The notes under the pieces: model-generated
Told to the model about the DNA's origin: nothing
Databases searched by the model: none
The model's input: the letters and a program-made list of their open reading frames with translations, nothing else
From: Artocarpus heterophyllus
Lineage: Eukaryota; Streptophyta; Magnoliopsida; Rosales; Moraceae
Direction: 5' to 3'
Length of the DNA stretch: 64,000 nucleotides
Assembly (NCBI GenBank): GCA_025403435.1
Contig: CM046332.1
Location: 10,471,903-10,535,902 of the forward strand
Program-made: the position numbers and the translations under genes
Shown here: positions 24,701-37,180 of the stretch, in pieces
How positions within the stretch are numbered: the first letter of the stretch is position 1
Layout: each line of letters begins with the position of its first letter

Positions 24701-26236
24701 CAACGTAATAACAATATTAAAGGGAATAAAGGGTACAGAAGTTAATTTAAACTCAAAAGGTGTTGTTGTGATACCATTTTAATTTACCATTTAAAAGCTT
24801 AAGCTGTCGTGAAGTAGGTACTTAATAGCTTTATATTTTAATAAAAACGCGCTCAAATTCAATAATTATTTTTACCACCCTTCCTTTTGAACAATGATTG
24901 GATGGGAAGTGAATCAAAGGAGTTACAAAAATTTGAAGGTTGAGATGTAGTCTCAAAAAATATATAGAAGATGAATATTGTATAAAAACATCAAACTATT
25001 TGGGTTTTCATATACTGATTAGTTGGATCCGATTAAATTTGCACATCCAAAACAACCACCCAACATTAATTTTACTAATTACCTTTATTAAAGCATTGCA
25101 TGCACCTCGAAAGCTGAATCCATCCATTTTTAACACTTTTGTCACAGAGAGATTATTAATATAACATACATAAAGCTTGGATACCGATAGTGAGTCAGTT
25201 CGAAGTTTGGAGGCAACATTAGATAAAATGGCGACATTGAAATTGACCCAAAAAAAAGAGTCCTTTTGTTGCATGCATTGGACAGTCGCTACCCAGCGAC
25301 GTTGCCCCTAAGAGGGAGAAGGAAGGGCAAGGCGCGCTTGTAATTCTTTTGGGAAAGCAAGTACGTATTTTTTATTTGTTATTCATTCAAAATACAAATT
25401 AAACTGCCCTTCCGTAGGATTTTACTCCCTAGGCTCTTTTATGATCTTTAGCGTCAACTATAATATTTACTTAATTCTGGTGGAGAACAGCAGCGAGTTA
25501 AATTCTTTGGGCTATATATACGTACGGTTAGCTTTACACGAAATATTTCTTGAAAAGAATTGCCACCACTCACGAGCACATCACGATCAATAACATTTCC
25601 TGATAAGACTACGAAGAACATGGAACAGTTTATTAAAAACATTTGGTCTAACCTATGGCGCCAGTAATCAGACATATGCACTCTTACCCACTTTTTCATT
25701 TTAATTATAATACATTGTTAACTTAGCACTAAATAATTCCTGTAGATTTAATAGACAAGCCCATGTTATCAGTTGAAAAGGTACCTAAAACACTCCTTGT
25801 TTTAGTCAAAATATCATTTTTGTCCCTCTTATATTGTACAATTGTCTAAAATAATATTTCAGGTGTTTAACTCTCGTTTCTTGTTTTAGTCAAAATCTTA
25901 CAAGCACCCAAAATATCCTCAATAATCTGTATGATTTATAATTTCAATAATTTGTTATCTAAAAGTTTAACTTTGAAAATGTTAAAAAGTTATAAAAGTT
26001 GAAACTTAAACAAAAAAGAAAAAGCAAAATTCCTAAATGGCGCAAAGAAAAATTTTTGAACCAAAAAATGGCATGAAGGGATTTAAAGTCCTTCCACATA
26101 GGAAAAGAAGATCCCCACCATCCTCTCCTATCCCCTCTATCAGATGTTTAGTTTTTTTTTTTTTAATTTTGTTTTATTTTTTAACAAAGTATGTTAAGAA
26201 ATACTTAAGATAATATTTTATAATTTATAAAATACA
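21781..26236. other. Intergenic AT-rich DNA
   Basis: No gene or intact element found. Simple tracts occur: (CA)n at about 21954-21968, (TATG)n at about 23913-23926 and short GA runs near 24291-24300. Open frames here are short and lack recognisable domains. Confidence 0.5.
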
Positions 26237-26865
26237 GGGTTAATTTAACAAATGATTCTTGAGGTTTACCCTTTATCTCATTTTAGTTCATAGTATTTCA
26301 AAAGTCCCACTTTGGTCTCTAATATATTATTTTGATTTAGTTTCGATTCTTTCGTTTGTTAGGCATTAAATATTTAACTGAAAACTTCTAAAATATCCCA
26401 CTATATTTCTTAACTAATTATTTTGTTTCACTTTTAATCTCTTTGTAATAATTAAGAGTTATTAGGGACTACATTTTGACAAATCTAAGATAAAAAACCA
26501 AATATAATGATTTTGATACATGTAATTAACAAAAAAAAAAAACAATTTTATCATATTATTAGTGAGATGAATATTAATTTAGAAAAACAAAGTTGAATTG
26601 TTAATACCAGTATATAAGTATTATATTATAGGGACTAAAAGTGAAACAAACTAATAGATTAGAGACGAAAATTAAAACAAAATAATAGATTAGTGACCAA
26701 AGCGGGTCACTTTAAGAAATTCTGTTAAATATTTAACACCAAACTAATGGAAGAACCAAATCGAAACAAAGTAATCAATTAGATATCAAAATGAGACTTT
26801 TGAAATATTGAGGATTAAAATAGGACTGAAGGTAAATCTCAAAAACCATTTGCAGGATTAAAATA
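26237..26865. mobile_element. Long-terminal-inverted-repeat (foldback) element
   Basis: The left arm (about 26237-26390; GATTCTTGAGGTTTACC, then ATTTCAAAAGTCCCACTTTGG, then GGCATTAAATATTTAAC) matches the reverse complement of the right arm (about 26710-26865) over roughly 150 bp, with many substitutions. The arms flank an AT-rich loop without coding capacity, as in long-TIR Mutator-like MITEs. A partial copy of the right arm lies at about 30980-31080. Target duplications could not be fixed. Confidence 0.65.
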
Positions 26866-28396
26866 TTTAATACATTTTAATGAGGTTAATCATGAGATTT
26901 ATGTAAATTTAACTAGTCAAGGATTATTTTCGATCTGATTTTACTAACTCAAGGGATACTTTAAGTATTTATATGAAAACATATGGGCAAATATGCGATG
27001 TTTTGAGTGCTTCCGCTCAGGAAGCGTAACAAAACTACGTAAATATATCTCGATGAATTTTGTTACTCTTTGTTTCTTTCTTCGACATGTCTAGAGTAAA
27101 TTGTAACATTGCATCTAGAATAGTACCATTCAATTTATTATCATGTGCCAAACGGTATGTTAACATTGTATATGACCATACAGAATTGAAAGATGACACT
27201 AGTGGCATTAAAAAATTTGCAAAGAAAAACTTTGTCATAAACAAGTGAAAGAGCATCTAGTACTTCATGTCTACATAATTTTTTGTCTTTCTTTTTCTAA
27301 TTCTTTTAAAAAAACAAGGCCACACAATCACATGCCATCTCCTGAAAAGGTTACCTTATAAAAATAACCCAAGTATTAGTCAAATATTGTAAACACTGCA
27401 AAAGATTATCCCTTTGCCTTTTCTTTAGTTCCCTTTAAGCTTGTGGGGGACCCTTTCTTTTCATTTTTCTGTAAGTTTAGTCTCTATCCGTGTTTCCCTT
27501 TTGTCTTGCTCTCAAACAAGTCTTGTCGGCCACCCCTCTTTTAAAATATTGTTTTCTTCAAAATTAATCAACTTGTTGCTTTGACTAAGGCTTAGACATT
27601 GACTAAAGAGGTAGATCATGTAAATTAAATAGGTATACAAATACACTAGAATTCTTATTTATTTTTTATTGATCATGTAATCACATTTCTTAATATGGAC
27701 ATATCTACAGTTCAAATTTCTGACCGCCCTTTTAGCTAAAAAAAGCAAAAAAAAGAAAAAAAGAAAAAAAGAAAAAAATGCTTTTGATATTTAATTTAAT
27801 CCCCTTCAAGAAAAATATTTAATTCAATCACGTTGGATGAAGTGGTTTTGCGTTGGATGTGAACAAGCCATAAATATACTTATCTCTTCAAGTACCCTTT
27901 GCTTCCTTTTTTATCTTTGCTTTGGAATTTCTTCTTCTTCTTCTTCTTTTTTCCCCCCTTCTGACGATCATTTTAATAATGGTGTTGTTACAATTATTGT
28001 AATGATTTGTTTGAGTTGGAATTATAATAATGAGGTGTTAATGAGGCCACACGTGCTTGCTGACTAAGGAGCTCGGCGACATGTGCGGTTGAATGTTGGA
28101 GTTAGAATCCTTTGAAAGAGTACATAATTTTACTTAATTAATTTACTTACTTAGTTTTATAGGACGGCTGTTTATTTTGATATAGTCAGCAGGTTCTCTC
28201 TTAAAAGTTAAGTTATTCCAGTTGGTTTTGTCTGTGATATAAAATTTGTATATGTAAAGCTAATTAGGCGTATGTATGTAGAGGCTTATATTATATGAGA
28301 ACTCTTTGCCCTTCAAATAAGGATTTATTTATCACCCGTGGTGATGAAATGGTAACAAGAGAAATGTCTTTTTAGGATTCTCCTTTTTATCATTTA
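26866..28396. other. Intergenic DNA
   Basis: AT-rich. It contains an (A3-7 G)n purine run at about 27738-27778 and a (CTT)n run at about 27931-27949. The 76-aa frame at 27837 has no domain and is probably chance. Confidence 0.45.
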
Positions 28397-28507
28397 GGGC
28401 TTGTTTGACATACCGTATTGTATTATATTGTATTTTTTGTATGTAATACAACACAATGCAATGCAATGCAATACAATATAATACAATACGGTGTGCTTAA
28501 CATGCCC
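28397..28507. mobile_element. Palindromic Tourist-like MITE with TTA duplication
   Basis: A 111-bp near-perfect foldback. The left half GGGCTTGTTTGACATACCG followed by TATTGTATTATATTGTATT pairs with the right half AATACAATATAATACAATA followed by CGGTGTGCTTAACATGCCC. It is flanked by TTA on both sides (28394-28396 and 28508-28510), the target size and sequence of PIF/Harbinger transposons. The loop is only about 30 bp and includes three ATGCA-type repeats. Confidence 0.8.
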
Positions 28508-29664
28508 TTAGGGATTAATTTCTTTATATGTTGTTTTAGTAGATTTTTCTGAAGGCACATGAAGACATTATTAATCCATTTTTTTATTAGAAAAAATTAA
28601 AGAATTGTTTTTAACTATCAAATTTTTGATTAATTTTATGAGTTTGGTATATAGTAGTTTTTCGATTAATTTTATGAGTTTGGCAAATTCTACTGTCACG
28701 CCCCGGAGTACGGGAGGTGACGTGGCGGAATACTTAGATTAATTAAAAGAGAATTTAATTAAAAATCGAGAGTTTGAGAACCAAATTAAATAAAAATTAA
28801 GAAGTTTTTCCACCACATTTTATAAAAGGATTTATAAAAATTTTAAGCAGGTAATAAAAATTAAATAAAAACCGCGAATATGGGTTCCACAACCCACAAC
28901 TTGTGCACACACATGGTTCTGACAATATCATAAATACAATTACAGTCCAAGTACAAATGAAGTTAAGTCTTACATGCCTTGATTAAATAATACAAAATAT
29001 AAATAAACTCTCCTACTGCTCCTGAGTTCGGTCCGAAGAATCTTCTCCAAACCTAAATGGGAAACCACCTAGAAGGGGGGGAAAATTTAAAACAATAAAA
29101 CGTGAGCGAAAGGCTCAGTAGGACTATGTTTTATAAAATAGTTTAATGCAAAGAAACATAGCATCATTAGAAGTTATTCAAAGGAAACTTAAGTAAATAA
29201 ATAAATAAATAATTTGAGTAGAACCGTTCTGTCACAGAACAATCCACTCGTCAAATCAAAACACCAATTTACTCTTACCTAGGCAAACCATGATATCACC
29301 ACCGTAGTGGCCCAGCTGGGTTTCGGGACCTGCCCCCAAGGTCGATCGCTACACGACCCGATCTCTGATATGGCATCATGCCCATGTGTTTATTATCATT
29401 ATCATTCAAAACCCATTTACCGAGTGTTGTCAATTACATTTATTATAAAATTCATTTCAGATCACGGTATATTGAAATATAACCGATAAAACTATTTTCA
29501 AACAACCGTTGAAAACATTTTGATAGAAATCATTTTCAAAGCCAAATCATTTCAAAACCAGGCTACCAAAGAAATAGGATAGAAGTCCTACCTCAATACT
29601 CGTGTCGGTGCCCCACACCGTAATCTCGGTCCGCTATACGTTAGCTCCACGGAACCTGCACAGT

Positions 29665-29787
29665 TCGGCCTACCGGAAGCAAAGTTCGGTCGGCCAAACA
29701 TTTCCCCAGATTCGGCCTGCCGGTCGGAAGAACACCGGCCTGCCGATCATCACTCCGGCCTGCCGAACACACAGTTCGGCCTGTCGA
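29665..29787. repeat. Phased palindrome array in solo LTR (6 units)
   Basis: Units close to TCGGCCTGCCGA start at 29665, 29686, 29712, 29735, 29755 and 29776. Spacings are 21, 26, 23, 20 and 21 bp. The units are better preserved than in the sister LTR at 6682-6827. Confidence 0.85.
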
Positions 29788-30356
29788 ACTGGGAAAATCC
29801 AGAAATCCCAGCCACGGGTTTCTCGATCCCCAAAATTCAAATCTTGTTTCCAACCTGTTTTCTCAAATCCCAGGCATGAAAAACAATCATAGTTGATAGA
29901 AAAACATTCTAAAACATGTTTGGTCTCATTTAAAACAAGATTTAAACTCAAAATCCTCAAAAATCCAAAAATGAGAAAATGAGGGGAAAAATGAAAAATC
30001 TTGAATTCAATCCGTTTTTCTTCAATCTAAGCTTAGATTCTAGTTGTTCTAAGCTCATTTAACTCAAATACAAGGTTTTCTAAGTTTAAACAAACCTAGA
30101 TTTCAAAAATGCGCAAAATTGAAATTTTTAGAAAAAGTTTAGAAATTTCGAATCTAACCTCGAATCGAAGCTTCAATCCGCGTTCTCGGTTGCCGAATCA
30201 CGTCCCCGAGCTTCCTCCTTGCTATCCCGAAGCTTGGATTCGAATTTGTTTTAAAATTTTGAGAGAGAATTGAGAGAGAGAGAGGGGCTGTCGAGAGAGA
30301 TGAGAGAAGAGAGAGAGAGAGTGGGCATGGAAGTGAGGAAAGAGAGATAAAAAGGA

Positions 30357-30365
30357 AATAAATAG
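30357..30365 (-). promoter_or_regulatory. TATA-like motif of solo LTR
   Basis: CTATTTATT on the - strand, followed downstream by a GA-rich (+ strand) leader at about 30261-30325. The position is conserved with 7388-7396. If active, transcription would run leftwards toward the 3' side of AIL5, antisense to it. Confidence 0.5.
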
Positions 30366-30791
30366 AGAAAATCGGTGGACGGTTTTACTGTGCGAAAACC
30401 ATGTGCCGCCCACGGTTTTTTGTAAAACAGAGTATTTTTAACATTTTACAAATTGTTGTGTTTTAAAACTCAAAACATCATTTTAAATCAATAAGAAATC
30501 ATTTGAATGCATCAATTTAACAAAACAACCAAAAACTCAAAATCCAACCAAATACTCTAATTAAAGTTAAAACTTTAATTATGGCACACTAATTCATCAT
30601 TTACAGTACATTAACATTAAATAAATTTCGGGGCGTTACATCTACTCTATATGAAAAAAGCACTTGTATTATAGTATATGGGTGTGAAAACCAATTCTTA
30701 CTGTCATTTTTTTTTTGATAGTTTATTCACTGTCAATTATTGCAGCCAACTTCCGTTTACTATTCAGTTTAATGAAAGGAAAATCTTAACG

Positions 30792-30912
30792 CGTGTTTGA
30801 AACTTCAGTTCTAACCTATCAGTTACAATTGTAAGCAGTATAAAGCTCTTAACAACTACAATAAAAGGCAAAAAATTGACTACAGTGTAAAGCTTTCACA
30901 TGCTATAATTCT
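30792..30912. mobile_element. Fragment of TGTTTGG-family MITE
   Basis: The left end GTGTTTGAAAC and the core CTACAGTGTAAAGCTTTCACATGCTATA match copies 1 and 2. The right inverted repeat is missing. It is followed at about 30980-31080 by a partial arm of the long-TIR element family. Confidence 0.5.
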
Positions 30913-31348
30913 TAGACTTAAAACGTCACTTACAATTAAAGTTTCAAATAGAAGTTAAATTTCAATATGGTTGCTAGTTACTAATAAATAATAGATTAAA
31001 GATCAAAGCAGGAATTTTTAAACGTCAAGAACTAAAGCAAGACTAAGGTAAAACTCGTGACCATTTGTGGGAATAACCCTAATAAATATTACCAACAGAT
31101 TTTATAGGAATTTTAAGGCATGCATATCGACTCACGCTGTTTGAATTTATTAGGTTTATTATTATCGTCTTTCTTCCCATTTATATATATTTTTAATTTG
31201 GTGATGCAAATACACCAAGTATTATTCACGACTAACGCAGCTAACTTGGTACTTATTATTTATTTCAGTTATCAGTTATTTAATTGCTGAAACACGGCAC
31301 ATAGTATTGACAAATTGAAAATTGGAAAGTGAAAACGTTATATGGCCA

Positions 31349-31735
31349 ACCATCTCTAATGCAAATATTAATATCAATATTATATTTATAAATTAAAAAG
31401 AGTAAAAATAACATATTTGATGTGATTTAGCTCTAATACATAATGCTATTTAAAATATCATATTTGTCTTTTTGTCATAATTGTAAAAATAAACTTCTAA
31501 TATGAACATAATGAAAAAATAAGAATGTTGTAATTATTAAAACAAAAAATTCAATCTATCAATCAACAGAAATCAAATATCAAATTTGTTATACGTTAAA
31601 TTTTACAGCAAATTTACCATATAACAAATAATGACATTACATTAAAGAGTGTTTTTTTACACTCAAATGTTAAATTTATTATTAACACATCAATTTAATA
31701 TTGTATTAGAGACGCTCCAACAGTAATATTGGTTG
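31349..31735. mobile_element. Probable MITE, AT-rich, with imperfect inverted ends
   Basis: The left end CATCTCTAATGCAAATATTA and the reverse complement of the right end (CGTCTCTAATACAATATTAA) resemble each other for about 25 bp. The interior is AT-rich with no coding frame. Boundaries and target duplication are uncertain. Confidence 0.4.
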
Positions 31736-33680
31736 ATAAAAGTTTTTCATTTGTTACAAGCCGCGTCAAAAATTATTGATCTATGTCTTCTCTTCAAAAA
31801 ATCAACTAAGAATTACAAGATGATTATTTAAAAAAAAAAAAAAAACACACATACACACACACGCACACTAAAGAAGTATCCGAGTTACTTCGACTATGCT
31901 GAAAAATTGAAAATGGCATGTATCGTCCTGAGAAATACAAAATGGAGCAATATTCACCCAAAAAAGAAAAAAAAAATGGAGCAATTAACGGTTATAAAAA
32001 CTGGCGTTATTCTGCCTTTTGCTATTTTGAGGGCCCAATTATTTTTTAGAGAGAGGCAACTAATCCTTGTTTAAATTTTTCAAAGTTAACAACATATTTT
32101 AGTCTTTGAAGTAAGCAACATAGATTTATTTACTAGAAGTAAATAAATTATCTAGTAATAAGATCTTATTTACTTCAAAATGACATAAAACCTGCTATTA
32201 ACTTAAAGAAAAGGTTCTCAAACAAATAGTGTTTGTTGTAATTTCCGTTGTTTTGAATATGTTTTAGGCCTGTTTGGGCATTGACAAGAGTGGTTGGGTT
32301 TGAGGCGAACAACCAGAGATAGGACACTCATAAAATGGGTTCATTCCAGAAAAGATCTGGCCTTTAGTTAAATGTAAAATCTTCAATAACACAATGGTAT
32401 ACTTCTAGTATGACATTGAATTACTTTCAATATAATTGGATATTATCTGCAGCACAACACATTGTTGTCGTAAATTGTTGTGTACATCACATTTGCGTTA
32501 ATTAAAAATTAACCCTTGCGTAAATAAGCGGTTGGCATAAAAAATTTAAGACATGAAAAGGAAAAAAAAAAAAAATTAACCATAGGTCATGAACATAACA
32601 AAAACCTTTAACACAAACAAATACTATATGTCCTAAATTTTTATTTTAACTCTTTATAGGTATTCATCCAACATATAAAATTATTCTTTTTCAATTACAA
32701 GCAACAAGATCTCGTCCAAAATTCCTTGACAAGCACACATCGAAGCGTCCACTGACGGGCTCCCTTGCATGTTCTTCTTTGCAAGGGTTGGGCACGGTCT
32801 CCTCTGTGGTGGCCATGTGATGTGTCGTTGGAGCTCCGAGGATGTGGACATAATACGGGGAGATTTGGGGGTGATTTTTTTCCTTCTAATTCTAGTATTT
32901 TTGTATCTAAGATTCGGTAATTTTTTTTTTTTTTGAGTTTTTGTGATTTTAAGGTATTCCAACAACAACCATAGTCCTGTTCGTCGCCGATAACAGCAGT
33001 TTCTGGTGGATGTCAGCGCATACCGATCAATAACAGCCACCGATATCAAATTAGCTTCCACTATCACGACAAAAACTGATTTGGTAGTAGCCGGTCAGTA
33101 TCGCAAGGGATACCGCATAGTTATTGGCCGGTATTATGACAAATATAGGTCGGTATCGTAGCAAACACCAATCGATAACCATCGGTAGTCTGGTATCTTG
33201 AGGTACTTTTAGCGCATATTACAACAAATATAACGATACCGCACAGCTTGGCATTCTTTGTAAATATGTTTTTCTCATTGCATAAATGAATGCAAGAGAC
33301 GGATGTTTGTTTTTTTTATTTTTTATTTCAATTAACAGCATAATTTTCCCCCCTCTTTGATCCAGAACATTAAAAAATCAAATTTAAAAAATCTTGAGAG
33401 TTTTATATTTTTAAATGTTTAAAACAATTTTAGAATTTTTTCTCAAGAAAAAACTTTTCAAAAACAAATTCTTCTATTTAAGGGTGTCTTGTCTTTCTCT
33501 TGTTTGTTTGTCAACAAAATATGCAAAGAATAGGATTAAAATATGTTTTTCAAATTCATTCATTTGTTTTTAAAAAACTATAAAACAGTCGAATGAATTG
33601 ACAAATAATTGAAATAAAGGTATAATAACGTAATTAAACGTGTATTTAATGATTTATGTATATAATATATTTTTAAAGTA
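31736..33680. other. Intergenic DNA with CGGTATCG-rich segment
   Basis: No supported gene. Between about 32990 and 33245 the short motifs CGGTAT, GATACCG and CGGTATCG recur in both orientations, perhaps a worn tandem or inverted repeat. The 128-aa frame on the - strand at 32681-33067 overlaps this and has no recognisable domain. Confidence 0.4.
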
Positions 33681-33689
33681 GAGGTATCG

Positions 33690-33962
33690 AACATGTACAC
33701 GAGGGCAAAGGACAGGCGAGACGACGTGAGGCCCACCCCCAACTTGCACCTGCCATGCCTTTTTTTAATAACCCCATCCGCACTCTATCAGGGGTGCTGA
33801 TGCTTACAGGTAAAAATTCTATCCCTTGTTAGCACCTACACAAGCTACCTATCTCGAGCAATGCTATTCATTCCAACCGGGTTATAGCCCGGTCTTCTCA
33901 ATAGAGTGGGCCTTATGAGATGGATACCCGGCCACAGCATAATCAAAAAAAAAAAAAAAAAG
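33690..33962 (+). mobile_element. Possible poly(A)-tailed retroposon (SINE-like)
   Basis: A moderately GC-rich block of about 250 bp ends in a run of about 17 A (33945-33961). The block opens near GGTATCGAAC, which vaguely resembles a pol III B-box. Flanking duplications were not found, so the assignment is weak. Confidence 0.25.
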
Positions 33963-35030
33963 TTTCACCTATCTCACACCAAAGCCCCCACTTAATATTA
34001 TTAAAAGTGAAAGCAAAAGATTCACAAAAAAAAAAAAAAAAAAAAAAAATGAAAGGAGAAAGACGAGAAGAAAAGTGGAAGGCATTCCAACAGAACCAAT
34101 AGAGCTAAAATGAAGCAACTGAAAAATAGACAAGATTAAAAAAGGCAACGAGGGAAAAAATAAAAAATACACCGAAGAAAAAAAGATTGCGTGATCCGAA
34201 CAAAACAACCAATGGAAATTATCTACTCATAATCTGCAGGTATACTAACACATAAATTAGACAAGTCTTAACACTAATAGGTTTGTAAAAATTTATTTAC
34301 ATTTCGGGTAAAACTTCTAACACACGAGCAACATCCCCAACTTCGTATTGTAACAACCATATTCTCTCTTCATCTCAACTGCAAAATTTCTCTGTTCTAA
34401 TTGATGATTAAATGTACAGATCAAACTAATCTAATAAGATAAAATACTGCAGGCTAATTGCTTACAGATCAACATGAATCAAGTCTGAATAAAGTTTTTC
34501 TAAACGCAGATGAAACAAACTTTTCTAATCATTTTTGTCACACGTAGTTCTAAACTATTACTTTTGCCAGAAAATTACGTAATAATTAAATTATTTCGTA
34601 AAACATTTTAAATTTTTTGATGTATTTAAACATACTAGCAACATTACGCTATATGTCTAACTCCTAAATTCTAATATCATGCCTCTTCTCCTGGCGAGGA
34701 AAAAAAATTATGCTATCGGCCATAACAGCATTTGAAATTTTGAGCAAGAGAAAATAAGCATTACTATCAGCTCTCATCCCTGCACTAAAATCAAAGCAGA
34801 ATCAACATGAAAAGACTTTTTAAACAAAGGAGATCAATATCAAAATCACCAATCCAACAGAACATAAGCCACGCACTAAAATCCAGTTCTCTCGAAACAC
34901 AAACAATAAACTGCCGCAGAATATTAGAATGACTACTCGAAACAGGCAGACAAAACACGAACAGATGCAAACAGGGAAGAAAAACTGCCTCGAGATATAT
35001 TACTTGATAGAACTAGATCAAGGTCAAAAA
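33963..35030. other. Intergenic DNA and TOC34 3' flank
   Basis: A pure A tract of about 24 lies at 34026-34049. No domain-bearing frame is seen. The TOC34 3' UTR must lie at the right end of this stretch, but no clear poly(A) signal was fixed. Confidence 0.45.
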
Positions 35031-37155
35031 TCAGAACTTGCGGGCGGGCAAGCTTGAATCCCGCATCTCCCATGCAAGTCTACTCGCCCTTGCAATATCA
35101 CTCCTGATTGCCCGCTCAATCGGTTTTATGGCAAAGAAGAACTGCAAAGAACATAAATAAGAACAATTAATTGAATCAGGCAAAGAAATTAGAAAGATCA
35201 ATTTAAGGAGCTTTCTTTCTCAAGAACAAGAGAGAACAAAAATTCCAAGGGGGGCTTACTTGAAACAATAAAATCAGAGGAATGAAGACCTTCCCTCTCT
35301 CATTGGGGTTTGGCCCTTCAATCAACTTTGTATCAACGAAAATAGACATGCTTCCATTCAATGCCACTTCTGTGGTTTTTTCAACTAAATGAGAAATCCA
35401 AGCAATTCCATTTGGAAGAACCTATCTCCAAGGAAAAGCTAATCTTGTCAGTGACTTGAAAACGACTAATATTGACAAAAGATTAACTCCCAAGAAAAAG
35501 AAAAAAAAAGTAGAAACGGTGCGAAGAAGATGACTGACCTTTTCATTGCTCATATTCGTATTACACCTCCCACTGTTCTCAACCAAAACCACAGGAATGG
35601 AGGAACCCTAAGATGAGAGAATACATGTTAACTTCAAATTAGAAAAATTCTGCAATGATTAAAACAATTACAAAAATAATAAAGACTAGGCCATCCTAAG
35701 AGAAATATGAAAAAAGGTACAAAATGACAGGTAGAAATGCTTTTGCTATCCATATTCACCACTTGATATTGGAGTTCCATTTAAGAATTAAGCTAAATTT
35801 TTATACTTTTGATGTGCTATGAGCATGAACTTGTCATCATATTCAATTTTTATGACATGTGATGTGGAGAAAACCATTATATTGAAAGCTCATAACCCCA
35901 ATGTTACGTTGTTTTAAAAAAAAAAAATGCAACTTCAGTGGGACCTACTTTTATCGATGGTATTAAGTATTGTGCTTCACTTCACAAGATAAGAAGGCAT
36001 AACAAGATATGTGGGTTAAGACTTCTTGCCCTGTTAATATTCTGAAGTGCAATATAAGATATAATGGAGAAGCAATAAAAACTCTTCTGATGCGTCAAAG
36101 CAGTATATTTACGCTCCATATATCTTCTTAAAACAAGGTAACATGATTACACTAAGGATAAAACATGCGGTCACAGCACTACTAGAGACCACAAAAAAAA
36201 AAAAAATTGCATACTTGAACATCTTGTTTCCTTAACCCAGCACCAAGGCGAACAGCTTTCAGAAGAGCCTCTGATCTTTTTGAGGAGAACTCATCGTAAG
36301 GCAAACCATCTGGTGGTGAAAGCTGAGCATGTGTAAGGACAACCAAAGCTCGATTCCATACTTGTTTTCCGAAACTGTTCGTTATGGCTTTCACAACCTC
36401 CTTGTCCAAGTTATCGACTCTGTATGCATCAAGCCGATCCACATAAAGTAGAACATTGATTGTCTTATTCAAAAGAAAGCTGTTTCAAGTAAAGATCACC
36501 AAACATATAAAACAGTCAAATGAAAATATTGAATAACTCCCTCTAAAACCACAAGTACATTTGATGAGAAGAAAATAAAACCTCTTAATATTGTTAAGCG
36601 CGATATCATTGATACATCCTCCTTCAATGAGCCCAGGAGTATCAATAATGTTCAGTGTAAAACCGGCCCTTGCACGCGAAATCATCACTGGTCTTAAACC
36701 TTCAGGCTACAAAATGAAATCCATTGGCTATGTAAACAAAAATAGCCAAAAGCAATACTCAAAAACCTTCAAACCAAACAGAGAAAGAGAAAAGGAATAC
36801 AACCTGAAAAGGACTAATAGTGACAACCCTTTCTCCGATGATCGAGTTCACCGTAGACGATTTTCCAACTCCACCTTTGCCCATCACAAGTATCGTCAAT
36901 GTGTTCACATTCTACATTAAGTGCATCCCATTCATAAACAAAATATTAGTGACCAAAACGCATATTTTAACCCAAAAAAAAAAAAACTCTATTAACAAAA
37001 CTTTGAAAGTAAAACGAAGATGAAACAGGGAAAAAATTAAAAAATTAAACTTCAACCTCCTGCTTGAGCTTTCCCAACAATTCAAGCAACTTGGTCTGAG
37101 TGGCAGGTGCAAATGTATTAATCCCTGACCATTCTTTGACAATTTGATAAGCCAT
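35031..37155 (-). CDS. TOC34: Translocase of chloroplast 34 (TOC34/TOC33) GTPase
   Basis: Coding exons in transcription order: 37155-37057, 36911-36804, 36706-36582, 36479-36215, 35607-35539, 35421-35260 and 35141-35031. All introns are GT-AG, phases agree, and the total is 939 nt (312 aa, normal for the family). TOC34 is a tail-anchored GTPase of the chloroplast outer envelope. It recognises transit peptides of incoming preproteins and works with TOC159 and the TOC75 channel. Seen: P-loop GKGGVGKS (44-51), switch/G3 DTPG (91-94), the YVDRLD motif with R126, equivalent to the arginine at the dimer interface, G4-like THAQ (160-163), ENSGRC (209-214), a single membrane segment VFIPLILLFQFFFAI (267-281) and a short basic tail. 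The first residues MAYQIVKEWSGI match the family start. No defect seen. The two or more paralogues usual in plants cannot be told apart here. Confidence 0.94.
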
Positions 37156-37180
37156 GTCTCAGTGTACTTCTTAGCTCTTC

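Larger units (their letters stand above)
28694..30640 (-). mobile_element. Solo LTR (chromovirus-like) with TCTAC duplication
   Basis: Begins TGTCACGCCCCGG and ends GGGGCGTTACA, with TCTAC directly on both sides (28689-28693 and 30641-30645). There is no PBS, PPT or internal coding sequence, so it is the product of LTR-LTR recombination. Homologous to 5621-7526. The TGTMACGCCCC start resembles the Tekay-like LTR at 51269, suggesting the same broad lineage. Orientation - is inferred from the conserved CTATTTATT followed by a CT-rich leader on that strand. Confidence 0.9.

Noticed and set aside
27837..28067. 76-aa hydrophobic frame that could be a small secreted or membrane protein
   Set aside because: Contains microsatellite-coded Ser run, no conserved motif, no supporting signals.
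32681..33067. 128-aa open frame on the - strand
   Set aside because: Overlaps the CGGTATCG-rich segment and a T run (poly-Lys); no recognisable domain.
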